Shown here one piece after another: positions 1 to 11,089 of a DNA stretch of 64,000 bases. The stretch's first letter is position 1; each line of letters opens with the position of its first letter. The position numbers were made by a program, and so were the translations under genes. This DNA comes from Piezodorus guildinii (Eukaryota; Arthropoda; Insecta; Hemiptera; Pentatomidae), in contig CM041297.1 of the NCBI GenBank assembly GCA_023052935.1, positions 46,686,417 to 46,750,416 of the forward strand, in the 5' to 3' direction. A model generated the notes under the pieces. The model did no database searches, was not told the origin of the DNA, and was given only the letters and a program-made list of their open reading frames with translations.

Positions 1-106
1 AGAAAACACTGGATGTACTATATTATGTCGGCTTTAATTGTAATTTTACTATATTTTGATCGTAAATATTACCACAATGAGTACAAATGACGAAGTCAGT
101 GCCTTT

Positions 107-691
107 TTACTTTCACTTACCTATATAGGGAAAATATATAGTAAGGGAAAGTATTGCAAGTTTTCAACGGAAATAGACGTTTTAGGGTACCCTGAGTCCA
201 AATGACCAAGTGCTTAAATGCCGATGTTTCAATATTTCTTCCTCTAAAGTACCTATAATTTTGTAGATTTTATGAAATTGACCATATCGCCTGATTAGCA
301 TTGCTAAAAAACTGATAAATATTGAACAAAGTTGAACGAATTCGATGTCCAACTAAAGGAGATAACTGCAAAAATATTTTTTAATGCATTTTTTGTTTTT
401 GGACAGTAATACAGATGAATAATATACCGTTGGAAAGCTAAAGATTTTATAAAAAATATTATCTTATTCATAATATTGTAAAAATTAACGGAGAGTGATT
501 AAAAGCCGATAAAACAAACTGATCGTCGTAGATAATAATATAATAGATCATTTAATAAAGCACACGTTTCTATTAAAATCCAAAGTATATAATTCTTTAA
601 CAATTTATTTTCGTTTCTAAATTTGTTTAAAAATTCTTACGTTGATATAAATAACAGAGCTAAGTAAAAGTCGTGTGCTGCACTCAACAGA
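107..691 (-). mobile_element. H element (Helentron-like), internally deleted
   Basis: The 3' end motif and hairpin region start at 107 and the 5' terminus ends near 691 (reads CAACAGA). The microsatellite and the part containing the GCCACTTTATACC block are missing, joining the CCAAGT block directly to GCTTAAATGCCG. A short stray reverse-strand H segment follows to about 765. Confidence 0.75.
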
Positions 692-769
692 TTTTTTCAC
701 AAAAATGGACTGTCCAGAAGTGCCACTTTACACTATGCATTTTACTCCTTACATTTTTCTCATAATGGC

Positions 770-1470
770 ACAAAATTATGATCAGAATAATCACTTAGTT
801 TTATCCTTTTATTATCACTCTCCATCACCTTAAACAACTTTATATGTGAGATAAAAAAATGTCTAATAGCTTTAGCTTTCCAACCGTATATTTTACGTCT
901 CCATTACTATTCTTATGTTCCGGAAAATCAAAATCCCTTAAAAACATATATTTGCTGTAAAAATATACCTCCTTTATTTCGTTAAGGAATTCATTCAACG
1001 TTAAAATTTGGTCCTTTTTTTTATCAATGCTAATAACATAACTTTTCAAATCTACAAAATTAAAGATACTTAAGAGGAAGAAAATTTAAAATATCTGCTT
1101 TTAAGCCCTGTCAGACTGTTTCGGGCTCACAGTAGTCGTAGATGTAAAATTTAAGCTTCATAGGACTTTTCGTTTTCGAGCAAGACTTACTTCACACACA
1201 CACGGACGCGGACACACACGACACGGACACAGATCTTATCGCGCGACATGGTTATTTGACCACATAGGACCCTATAACGGTTTCCGTTGAAAACTAGAAT
1301 ATAGCGAGTTTAATCAAAATCGTTTGAGCCGTTTTGAAATTCGTACGAGAAAATCATAAAAAGGTGCAAAATGCAAGGTATAAAGTGGCTGGTTATCCGA
1401 TTTTGATAAAAAAGTTGCTGTAACATCTCAGGCGTATAGTTGTCTTAAATATGTAATTTCAGTTCCGTAT
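770..1470 (+). mobile_element. scrambled H element
   Basis: Forward-oriented H blocks (TCACTCTCCAT, AGCTTTCCAAC, AAGCCCTGTCAGAC, a CA/CG-rich microsatellite) run to about 1290. The block AGCGAGTTTAATCAAAATCG then appears after, rather than before, the microsatellite. Rearranged and diverged, with both termini lost. Confidence 0.6.
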
Positions 1471-1476
1471 GACTTT

Positions 1477-2616
1477 TTACTTTCACTTACCTATATATGA
1501 AATATACACTACGGGAAAGTATTGCGATCGTGAAAATTTTCGAATTCCAGTTTTCAACGGAAATACACGTTTTAGGATCCCCTGAGTCCAAATAACCAAG
1601 TCCCGCAAAATGGTCTGTGTGTCCGTGGGTCTGTGTGTCTGTGTGTGGTAACTCTAGCGCAAAAACGGAAAGTCGTACAGAACTGAAATTTCATATTTAA
1701 GACTACTAGACTAACTATACGCCGGAGACTTTTTCACTAAAATTGGCTGAACGGAAGTCCTACTTTATCTCATGCATTTAGCACCTTTTTAGGATTTTCT
1801 CAAAAACGGCTTCAACGATTTTGATTAAACTCGCTATATTGATGTAAAATTTAATAGGCTTTTAATGTCATTAGGTTTCATTCGGATTAAAATAGTCTGA
1901 TGGGGCTTAAATGCCGATATTTGAAATTTTCTTCTTCTAAAGTACCTTTATTTTGTAGATTATATAAAAATAATTATATTATCTTGTTACCATTGATAAT
2001 TAACAGCTAAATATGCACATTGCGAATTTGACAAACAACTAAAGGAGAAAACTAAACAAACATTTTTTAATGCATTTTTTGTGTTTTTGAACACAACAAT
2101 AGTAATATAGATGTATAATATACCGTTAGATGGCTAAAGATTTTAGAAAAAATATTATCTGATTCACGGACTTTTAAAGGTTAATGGAGAGTGATGAAAA
2201 GCCGATAAAACTGCCTGTTTTTTTTGGGTTCCCGAAAAGGAAAATTCATAGTGACGGTGCTGCAACTTGGCGGCTTGTCAATGAAGCACAGCGTGCCAAT
2301 TTTGTTTTTTAATATAAAAACAGTAATATAGATATATAATATACCATTTGAAAGAGAAAGACTTTAGAAAAAATATTATCTTATACTCAAACTTGTAAAA
2401 TTGAATAAAGAGTAATAAAAAGCCGTTAAAACTAACTGATTATTATTTTAGATAATAATGTAATAGAGTTTTAAATGAAACACACGTTTCTATATTAATT
2501 CAATTTAATTATTTCTCTAATGGTTTCAGTCATTTTTATCTCTAACTGTATTTGGAAATGTCTTTAATCGATTTTAAAAACGAAGGTAAGTGAAATTCGT
2601 GTGTTGCCCGCACCGA
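1477..2616 (-). mobile_element. near-complete H element with internal duplication
   Basis: Both ends are recognisable: TTACTTTCACTTAC at 1477 and CGTGTGTTGCCCGCACCGA at about 2598-2616. It is longer than the usual 0.9 kb because the block around AATATACC, GATTTTAGAAAA and the AAAAGCCG run occurs twice, near 2100-2210 and 2310-2430. The microsatellite is a degenerate TGTGTG run near 1620-1645. Confidence 0.8.
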
Positions 2617-2632
2617 TTTTTTTTTGCGCTAG

Positions 2633-2795
2633 ACTACAACACACACACACAGACCTTTTTCCGGGACTTGGTTATTTGGACTCAGGAGATCCTAAAACGT
2701 ATATTTCCGTTGAAATCTAGAATTCAAAATTTTTCACACGATCGCAATATTTCCCCCTATTTCATATATAAGTCAGTGAAAGCAAAATGGGTATG
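2633..2795 (+). mobile_element. H element 3' fragment
   Basis: Carries the CA microsatellite, GGGACTTGGTTATTTGGACT, TTTCCGTTGAAA and GTGAAAGCAAAA end. The terminal hairpin is replaced by a TTTCATATATAAG variant. Abuts the previous reverse copy, giving a partial inverted pair. Confidence 0.75.
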
Positions 2796-3514
2796 TAGTG
2801 AATTTAATCAAAATTGTTTAATCAACTGTTAATATATACGAGCTTAATACGATAGTTATAAACAATAAAGCACTCACAGACTTTCTTAATTAATTCTTAA
2901 TAACAAGGCCTCTGAAAATTCCCTGTTATATTACTATTATTTTTCACAATTTCTTGTCCTATTCTCTAAAAAAAATGAGGGGCTTGGAACAATATATTGA
3001 CAAACTTCATCTCATCCCTTATCTCCTTTCTTTAGTCTTTCTTTTTGAGAAAGGAGAGGGGATTGGGCGGGATCTATTGTGACAAACAGGGTTTCTTTAA
3101 GGCCTCCCTTCTCCCAGCTCATATTTTCCCTCTTTTCATCCCCTTTTTTTAAAATATTTATCTTCTCTTCTACGTCACCTGCTTCAGCAATTTCCTGAAA
3201 ATCCTTTCTTTGTCAAGGGCCAAGATAATGTTATGAGATACCTTTATTTCCTCCTGCTATCAAATTTGTAAGATTTAAAAAAAAAAACACTGTTCATTGT
3301 AAATTGATTGTGATGGATTAGTTTTTACAGTCACATAAGTGCATTCTTCTTGTTTTGTGTGATCGATCCAATTAAATTTCAAATTTCGTTTCTCCCAATA
3401 TAATATATAAAAATTTCCAGTCATAGTGTTTGTGATCGTTGCCCTCAGAAACGGTTCGACCGATTTTTATGAAATTGTATCTATGGCCTTTAAGTATATT
3501 TCATTCAGCTAGGT
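2796..3514. other. unassigned AT-rich DNA
   Basis: No gene found. A pyrimidine-rich stretch (about 3005-3180) and a short block at 3430-3475 resembling the AACCGATTTTTATGAAATTG style of transposon sequence are the only texture seen. Confidence 0.5.
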
Positions 3515-3735
3515 GATATAAGATAATAATTTTTCTAAAATATTTAAAGTTCCAACGGTATATTACTGTTTTCCGTTCGAAAAAATCAAAATTACATTAA
3601 ATTAAAAAAAAAAAATCTTTGCTCTTTTCTTCATTCGTTGGTTATCATATCCTTTCAACCTTTATATTTAGTCGTTTTTTATCAATCCTAAAAAGATTTT
3701 TTTTTTAATCTACAAAATGAAAGGTACTTTATTTA
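3515..3735 (+). mobile_element. degraded H element fragment
   Basis: The order of blocks matches H: AGATAATAATTTTTCTAAAA, CCAACGGTATATTACTG, GCTCTTTTCTTCATT, TTTTTTATCAATCCTAA, TCTACAAAATGAAAGGTACTT. Both ends are missing. Confidence 0.55.
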
Positions 3736-3879
3736 CATTTGTTTTTTTTTATATAACAAGCAACATATTCGCTAGAAATAATTTATATGGCAGAACAACT
3801 ACCGTGTCAGCTAGTAATAAATAATTTTTTTTTAAATTTATACTCTGTTTAATTCAACTAAAAATTTTCCGGACCTCAT

Positions 3880-4378
3880 CTTCCAATCAGTAGAATGGCA
3901 AGGCTGGTAGAATCTGCAAAAGGCTCATCTATATCAGCATCACAAGGCCTATCTGGACTTAAGGAGTTGAGCTTTGGGGCTCTACTACACCATCAAATTC
4001 TATCCAAACCACTATCCAATCCTTACAATCCAAAATCCTATGAAAAATCCTCAACGCTCCTTAATTTGTCACGAACAAACTCACCCATAAAGACCTTATT
4101 ATCCCATATCTTGATGATTTGGACCCAACCAGGTATCAATCCTTCCATGACAAACTCCACTCCCACTTTAACCCACTAGTTTTAATCCTTGCTTCCTCTT
4201 CCATTCCTGTCAATCCTCCGAGACGTCTGAAAAGAATATGAAGACCTTCTAGTTTAGATTAGTTAGTGGAGTGCTGCCAATGGGCATTTTCTCTTCATGT
4301 ATTTTATTTGACAGCTAATTTACTTGACGTATTAACTAATACAGTTGTAAATCTCAGTAAATAAAAAAAGATATTTCA
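3880..4378 (+). mobile_element. Jockey-like LINE 3' end (family J1), broken
   Basis: The translated frame reads G-V-E-L-W-G-S-T, then QSLQSKIL and NPPRRLKR. It parallels, block by block, the better copy at 23862-24718. Stops interrupt it. The 3' UTR also matches (GTGCTGCCAATGGGCA, TTACTTGACGTATT, AATACAGTTGTAAATC) and ends in an A-rich tail near 4378. No RT active site remains. Confidence 0.75.
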
Positions 4379-4411
4379 AAAATTTCGATATTAATTTTTT
4401 TCTTATTCCAG

Positions 4412-4471
4412 GATGAGAAGGAGTTGAATGAGAACTGAGGACGGCCAAAGGAGGAAGGAGGATAAACACTG
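4412..4471 (+). other. candidate short exon of an unknown host gene
   Basis: A 60-base purine-rich, relatively GC-rich stretch sits between a good acceptor (T-rich tract ending ATTCCAG) and a consensus donor (G|GTAAGTTT). It contains an ATG at 4428 that opens M-R-T-E-D-G-Q-R-R-K-E-D-K-H and stays open to the donor. No neighbouring exon was identified. It could be a 5' untranslated exon with the start codon of a gene continuing elsewhere, or chance. Confidence 0.3.
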
Positions 4472-4884
4472 GTAAGTTTACTTATTAATTATAATATAAT
4501 TTAAATAATAGTAACTTTTTCAGCATTATTTATAAAATATTTAATTTTTACAATTTGTTTAGATCAATTTATTTATTGTTTGGAAGTAATAGAATTATGC
4601 GGAAGACGTCCTCCTCAACCTATGCCCGTGTCAGTACCAATATTCTTGAGTTACTGTAATTAGTTATCATTAATTTGGTAGGAATTGAGCTTTTAGCTCA
4701 GCTTGCGAGAGGTCGATCGTGGAAAATGTCTAAAATAATTATGTAATTTAAATTAATATTGAAATAATTAATCATGGATTTTTAAGAACATCAGTATTAA
4801 TTAAATGTGTTTTGGCCCCAACTAAGCACTTAAAATATTTAGGAAAGTGACTATATAACAAAAGCAGCGGAAAAATTTAAATGG
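4472..4884. other. unassigned AT-rich DNA after the candidate exon
   Basis: If 4412-4471 is an exon, this would be intron. No repeat family or coding signal was recognised. Confidence 0.4.
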
Positions 4885-4967
4885 TATGATAGGGATTAAA
4901 TGCCTATATTTTAAATGTTATTTCTAAATATAAATGGCTAAATACACATGTTGAACGAATTTGATAA

Positions 4968-5125
4968 CCAACTAAAGAAGAAAATTGCATACATAAAGAC
5001 TTATAAAGACAACTAAAGGAGAACATTGCAAAAATAAAGGACTTATAAGGATATTTAAAGGAGAAAATTGCAAACATAAAGGACTTAAAAAGACAACTAA
5101 AGGAGAAAAGAGCAAAAATAAAGGA
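4968..5125. repeat. 42-bp tandem array derived from H sequence
   Basis: About four units with a GACAACTAAAGGAGAAAA core followed by a CAAAAATAAAGGACTTATAA core. The unit includes the H block CCAACTAAAGGAGAAAA. One more unit lies at 6308-6355, beyond the inserted foldback. Confidence 0.75.
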
Positions 5126-5156
5126 TAAGGTGTAGATTCTTTAAGGTGAAGGTCAA

Positions 5157-6305
5157 ATTCTTTGAATAAAATTAGAGGTCGATTTATATCTTCACCACTC
5201 TTTTATTAAAAATCTGGTGCGGGCAACACACGACTTTCACTTACCTCCATTTTTAAAATCAATGAAAGAATTTTCAAATAAAGTTAGGGATAAAAATACG
5301 TGAAACTATTAAAGAATTAATTAAATTGAATTTATATAGAGAAAATATGTGTTTTGTTGAAAAATTTATTATATTATTATCTAAAATAATCAGTTAGTTT
5401 TATCTTCATTTCATCACTCTCTATTAACTTTTAAAAGCTTTTGTATGAGATGATATTTATTCTAAAAGCTTTAGCATTCCAATGATATATCATACATGTA
5501 TATTACTGCTCTTATGTTAAAAAAAAAAAAAAGTTCATTAAAAAAATATTTTTTCTGTTTTCTCCTTTAGTTGGGTATCGAATTCATTCAATTTATATAT
5601 TTACCTGTTTTTTATCAGTGGTAACAAGGTAACATAGTTATTTTTATAGAATCAATAAAATTAAAGGTGCTTTAGAGAAAGAAAATTTAAAATATCGGCA
5701 TTTAAGCCCTGTCAGACCATTTTAATCCGAATGAAACCTAAATGACATTAAAGCCTATTAAATTTTACATCGATATAGCGAGTTTAATTAAAATCGTCCA
5801 AACCGTTTTCGAGAAAATCGAAAAAAGGTGCAAAATGCATCGGATAAAGTGGCTCTTCTGGTAAGCTCATTTTGATGAAAAATTGGTTTTGTAACGTCTC
5901 GGCCGTTTTCGCCCGGGAGTTACCACACACACACAGACCTTTTTGCGGGACTTGGTTATTTGGACTCAGGGGACCCTGAAATGTTTATTTCCGTTGAAAA
6001 CTGAAATTCAAAAATTTTCACGATTGCAATACTTTCTCTTACTATATATAGTAAGTGAAAGTAAAAATTAATGCACGACGTTTCGGCTAAAATGACATCT
6101 TCAGGTGTAGTAAAGGAATGATTTTATCTAGTGCGAGTTGATGCTTAAAACCAGAAGCCTCATGTATAAAAAAAAAACACATTAGGCTTCTGGTTGTGAG
6201 TATACACTCATTCCTTTAATACACCTAAGATGGCATTTTAGCCGAAACGTCGGGCATTAATTTTTAATAAAAGAGTGGTGAAGTTATATATCAGCCTCCA
6301 ATTTT
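5157..6305. mobile_element. foldback (long inverted repeat) element, family F1, carrying an H insertion
   Basis: The left arm is 5157-5212 plus 6065-6120; the right arm is about 6200-6305. The arms pair through GAGTGGTGAAG, TTTTAATAAAAG, ATTAATGC, CGACGTTTCGGCTAAAATG and AGGAATGA, with an inner pair CCAGAAGCCT / AGGCTTCTGG. Without the H insert the element would be roughly 300 bases. Both arms carry a CTGAAGATG...GCCGAAACGTC motif. Confidence 0.8.
5213..6064 (+). mobile_element. complete H element inside the F1 left arm
   Basis: Runs from TCTGGTGCGGGCAACACACG to GTAAGTGAAAGTAA, with subterminal ACTTTCACTTAC, microsatellite ACACACACA, GGGACTTGGTTATTTGGACT and the 3' hairpin. The uninterrupted right arm of F1 gives the empty site, AAAAATTAATGC. 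Only the A run is shared at both edges, so there is no proper target duplication. Confidence 0.9.
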
Positions 6306-6650
6306 ATTCACAAAAATAAAGGACTTATAAGAACAACTAAAAGAGAAAAGATCAAAAATAGCCGCTAATGACCCGCTTCGGTAGATGAGGAATATTATCA
6401 AATAAATAAATAAGAGCAAAAATATTTCTTTACGTTTTATTTTTATTTACTTAAAAAAAAAATAAATAATAGTAATATAGATCTCTAATATACAGTTGGA
6501 AAGTTAAAGATATCTTATATACAAAGTTGTATAAGCTATTGGAGAATGATAATTAAACGGATTCGAAAAGCTAAGTGATTGTTGTAGATTATGGTTTATA
6601 TTTTTAGGTTATTTAAAATTCCTTTTATTTTTAAATAATTCAATTTCCCG

Positions 6651-6829
6651 TTAATTTATATTTTTCCATTTAAACACGTAGGAATAGATTTACGTCGAGA
6701 TCGGGTTGCGGAGAAAATCAGTATGTTCTTCTGCCACAAGAAAATAAAACTAAAAATGTCATTTACGCGGAAGTACTTTAAAATAAATTCTTTTAAAAAC
6801 TTCTTCATAGCAATCATAATAACAGAAAT
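6651..6829. other. unassigned, possibly decayed LINE coding
   Basis: Lies directly upstream of the RT fragment and may be its worn continuation. No motif can be defended. Confidence 0.3.
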
Positions 6830-7415
6830 TGATGCAGACGAAGTCGCTTTAGAATATATCAAAGAAAAAGTGACATGTACTAAGAAGGTTTAAATTTGGG
6901 TGATAAAATTCCGGTTCTGGGATACGCCGATGATTTGGTTCTGCTAAAGGAAGACACGGAAACTAAACAACTAAATACAAGTCCGTTAATAAAAACCGAT
7001 AAAGAAATCGGACTCGAAATAAATACCGAAAAGACAAAATATATGATTTGTAGCAGAGACGGTGGCAATCATAGTGATATTGAAATACCAGGGTATACTT
7101 TTGAACACGTAAAGAAATTTAAGTATTTAGGTTCAATTATAACGAAAAAAAAATCCAGGAGGAAATAAAGTCCTGGTTTAACACGGGAAATGCGTGTTAT
7201 AATTCAGTTGCGAAATTACTTAGCTTCTGTCTAAAAACTTAACGGTTAGAATTTATAAAACTGTTATTCTTCCGACGGTGAAACGTGGCCGCTTACTTTG
7301 AAGGACGGACAACGGCTAAAGGTTTTAGAAAATAAGGTACTAAAATATTTGGTCCGAAGAGAGATGAGGCTACTGGGGAGTATAGAAGGTTACACAACGC
7401 GGAAATATTTATATC
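6830..7415 (+). mobile_element. RTE-like non-LTR retrotransposon, reverse transcriptase fragment
   Basis: Encodes G-Y-A-D-D-L-V-L-L, with YADD at 6923-6934 being the RT catalytic box, then GLEINTEKTKYM, FKYLGSIIT, and beyond a frameshift near 7150 the order RINTGNACYNSVAKLL, RIYKTVILPTV. This order is known from RTE-type and related LINE thumb regions. Stops and frame changes make it non-functional; neither the 5' nor the 3' end was found. The clade is approximate. Confidence 0.8.
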
Positions 7416-7864
7416 AATCTATATTATTATCTATATTGTAAAGTCATGTTTTATTTCAAGAGTCATTTTCAACTTTAATCGTTATTACCTTGAAGCATAT
7501 ACATTTATAAATTTAAATAAATTAAAAAAAATACTATTTCTTTTGATTAATTCGAGTATAATAATGTAATATAAAAAGAACTATTATTTTAAGCATATTT
7601 AGGACTTTTATTAGCTTTATGTCTATACTTATAAAAGAAAGTACCACTCAATTTTCTGGTATCTAAAAAATTACTATGGTTGTGAGGCTAAATTTTTTCC
7701 TGGAGGTTCGTCTTACCGCCTAGATGTGCAATAAGGCAGGATTTGAAAATCTTCGCCCAAAAAGTGGTTGAACAACCTAAACGTAAAATTGTCTTAATCT
7801 GATATGTATCAGCAAAGGTACAAAGATTTTATAACAAATATATTTAAGCATATTACTGTTGTTA
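7416..7864. other. unassigned AT-rich DNA
   Basis: No coding or repeat signal recognised. Confidence 0.4.
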
Positions 7865-8060
7865 TGTGTTCGTTTAACGTCACTTTTATACTAATATGGT
7901 TAATCGTATGATGACTAATTTTTTCCTCTCCAAGTTTAGTTAGGGTAGAGATCTTTAACGAGTTCATGGAATCGCAAAGGCTTGGGACCACCATTTTACG
8001 CCCCCTTCGAAGGAGGGCATAACTAAGGTTGTTTTTTACTCACATTAAAAAATCTTAAGG
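7865..8060 (-). mobile_element. SINE-A copy, diverged
   Basis: Matches the SINE-A body in reverse: TTCGTTTAACGTCACTTTTA, ATCTTTAACGAG, GGGACCACC, CCTTCGAAGGAGGGCATAAC, and the AAAAAATCTTAAGG edge of the body hairpin. The tRNA-like head is not preserved. Confidence 0.75.
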
Positions 8061-8439
8061 GCACCTGGCTGGTCACTACATACAGGTGACCGACCCTTTT
8101 AAGCATATTGCGTTTCATATCTGTTTCGAGTGTAGGTTACTATGAAAATATATTCAATTCTTATTTATTTTTTAAAAATGATTTGTGACGATTATTTTTA
8201 CATATTAAGTGATTATGGGTATAACCACTTCTACTGGTTTACTATTGTAAATTTGACAGGAAGAAGTCAAGATCGGGCTTTAAATGATAACAAAGAGTAG
8301 TTGATTAGTTGATATTTGTTATAGCCAATCTCACCATAAACGCACATAAATTAATACGAAATGCAATATTCGCGTGCAAAGCTGCGTGACACAGCTAGTC
8401 TATAATAAATGTTTACATCGCAACTCAATGATATTCTTT
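8061..8439. other. unassigned DNA
   Basis: A CACCTGGCTGGTCAC / GTGACCGACC pairing just after the SINE is the only local structure seen. Confidence 0.3.
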
Positions 8440-8527
8440 AGCTTTTTTTTTGAACCCTTAACATTCTTAAATTGATTTTATCAAGAGAGGTAAGTGAAAA
8501 TTGTGTTGCGCGTAACAGATTTTTTTT
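8440..8527 (-). mobile_element. H element 5' fragment
   Basis: AAATTGATTTTATCAAGAG then GGTAAGTGAAAATTGTGTTG and a terminal AGATTTTTTTT. Only the 5' terminus (reverse orientation) remains. Confidence 0.6.
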
Positions 8528-8719
8528 AACACAGTTAAATAATTATTTCTTTTTACATAATTCAAGGCATTGTTTGGACTGTTGGTTGATTACATTGTTT
8601 ACTAGTATTGCATGCATATTCATTTTATTTCTGTTTATTAATAGACTTCGTGAGAAAACAGGTTTAAGGCTTCGACTTTTTCCCTCCTTTTGTTTCTTAT
8701 TTTTTCTCCTTTTACAATA

Positions 8720-9500
8720 AATATGATTAAAATACCCAAAAATATTCAGATCAATCCATACCTATAGTGCGAAGAATAAGTGCACTTTTGAAAATAATAA
8801 ATACATTTTTGATTAGATTTATTCTATCGGAAAAATAAGTTCACATGCCCGGTAACAGTTATTTATACCCAACGTTCTTTATCTAATTTTATTATGCTTT
8901 TATTAACTATATGGCGACGATATTATGATAAGATAATGTAATGATAACAGAAAGAGCTAAAATATTATTTCATCTTCGCATAGCTACTTCCGAGTTATAT
9001 TAACTCAGAGATAATTTTGGAACGCCCAAAGACTTTCGGGAAATAATTATTCAGTCATGGTGTAGACCTTCACTATCTATAGTCTTCAAAGTGAAAAGGA
9101 AATTCATTTTGGACTTGAAACATTTTTAGACTTAAATTGCGTTAAAAAATGTCCTTTCAAGGCACAACCATTAAAAGAAAAAATTACCACTTCTGATGAC
9201 ACCAATATTTTACGCCACTGAACAACATACAATGGTTCAATTTTTCAAAGTATTATAGAAGCGCTGCAAATTATTACTCAATGGTTTATTATTATTAAAT
9301 AACAATATTATGGTATAGCTGTTGATAGACAATTAAGTAATATGAAAAGCAATAATTCAAAGGATAATGATACATCGCTACTGCTGATTTCAAAACGCTG
9401 TATCTCTGCGAGTTCTGAACCTATTTCAGTGATTTTTTAGAAAATAAATTGGTATTTATTTATTTATTAATTAAGAGAAACGGATTTTTTTTTATTCGTT
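8720..9500 (+). repeat. Y repeat copy
   Basis: Shares GCGCTGCAAATTATTACTCA, the following TTTATTATTA run, and ACGGATTTTTTTTTATTCG with other copies at 14845-16440 (same strand) and 17030-17340 (inverted). The part 8720-9230 is aligned only loosely. No coding capacity seen. Confidence 0.5.
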
Positions 9501-10027
9501 ATTCGAATTCCAAGCATCTTTGAATTGCCTCTTCGAGCTTATAAAGATAAACTTACATTTTACATTTAATGTAACAATATTCCAATTATATTTATAAAAA
9601 CACAGGATTTATAATATTTACATCTATACATTTTTTAAATAGGGTGTCTAAGGATTTCAAGAGTAAATCACAACGATTTAAGGAGCCTACTGATATTTGT
9701 CGTCCAAATTCAATTAGATTTTTTAAAATGTTGGCTCCTCAGTGATATCGAGTAAGGATAAGGATAAACCTTTCCCTATTAATTTGGGCCAGATAAAGTG
9801 ACATGTTTGGTTTTTTGGGAGTTAGGATGGATTCACATACATAGCTTATTACACTTTGTTACTTATATTCAGAAAAATAATACCTATATATATATATATA
9901 TAATACTAGTTATTCAATGTATTATGATAATGTTTAATTGTTCTAGTAAATAGACATTTTGTTTATTAGAACGAGATTTTCTCAGACTAATTCATTTTTA
10001 TCGTTTTGAAATTCAAGTACAATGTAA
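9501..10027. other. unassigned AT-rich DNA with (AT)n
   Basis: Nothing coding. A short (AT) run lies at 9886-9902. Confidence 0.4.
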
Positions 10028-10144
10028 CAGTTTCACTTTTTAAATTATTTTCCGTTTTTTAAATATAATAAACTTTAACATAAGGACTTGTTTATATATT
10101 ATTTTACAAATGTTTTCCTTGCTTAGAATATAACATTAAAAAAA

Positions 10145-10901
10145 TCTGGTGCGGGCAACACACGACTTTCACTTACCTCCATTTTTAAAATCAATGAAAG
10201 AATTTTCAAATACAGTTAGAGATAAAAATACGTGAAATTATTAAGGAATTAATCAAATTATTAAATTGAATTTATGTAGAAACATGTGTTTTATTAAAAA
10301 ATCTATTATATTATTATCTTAAATAATCAGTTAGTTTTATCTTCTTTTCATCACTCTCCATTAACTTCTAAAAGCTTGTGTATGAGATGATATTTTTTCT
10401 AAAATCTTTAGCTTTCCAACGGTCTATCATACATGTATATTACTGCTCTTATGTTCAAAAAACGAAAAATTGCATTAAAAAAATATTTTTTCTGTTTTCT
10501 CCTTTAGTTGGGTATCGAATTTATTTAATTTAAATATTTACCTGTTTTTCATCAGCGTTAACAAGATAATCTAGTTATTATTATTGAATCTACAAAATTA
10601 AAGGTACTTTAGGGGAAGGCAATTTAAAATATCGGCATTTAAGCTCTGTCAGACCATTTTTATCCAAATAAAACCTACATGATATTAAAGCCCATTAAAT
10701 TTACATCGATATAGCGAGTTTAATCAAAATCGTCGGAACCGTTTTCGAGAAAATCGAAAAAAGGTGCAAAATGCATGGTACAAAGTGCCTCTTCTGGTAA
10801 GCTCATTTTGATGAAAAAAGTTTTGTCACGTCTCGGGCGTATAGTTGCCTTAAATATGAAATTTCAGTTTCATAGGACTTACCGTTTCCGCCCGGGAGTT
10901 A

Positions 10902-10941
<40 letters not shown>

Positions 10942-11072
10942 GACCTTTTTGCGGGACTTGGTTATTTGGACTCAGAGGACGTGTATTTCCGTGTATTTCC
11001 GTTGAAAACTGAAATTCGAAAATTTTCACGATCACAATACTTCCCCTTACTATATATAGTAAGTGAAAGTAA
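10145..11072 (+). mobile_element. complete H element
   Basis: Both ends are intact: TCTGGTGCGGGCAACACACG at 10145, hairpin and GTAAGTGAAAGTAA at 11072. The CA microsatellite (10903-10941) is the longest forward-orientation one here. An indel near 10980 repeats GTGTATTTCC. Confidence 0.9.
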
Positions 11073-11089
11073 AAAGAAAGAAAAAAATC

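Larger units (their letters stand above)
4885..6650 (-). mobile_element. old H element split by a foldback element
   Basis: Degenerate reverse-oriented H blocks flank the foldback at 5157-6305. The left part (from about 4885) ends in a tandem array; the right part (6308-6650) resumes with the same array unit and then ATATACAGTTGGAAAG and AGATATCTTATATACAAA. It is the oldest layer of a three-deep nest. Confidence 0.65.
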
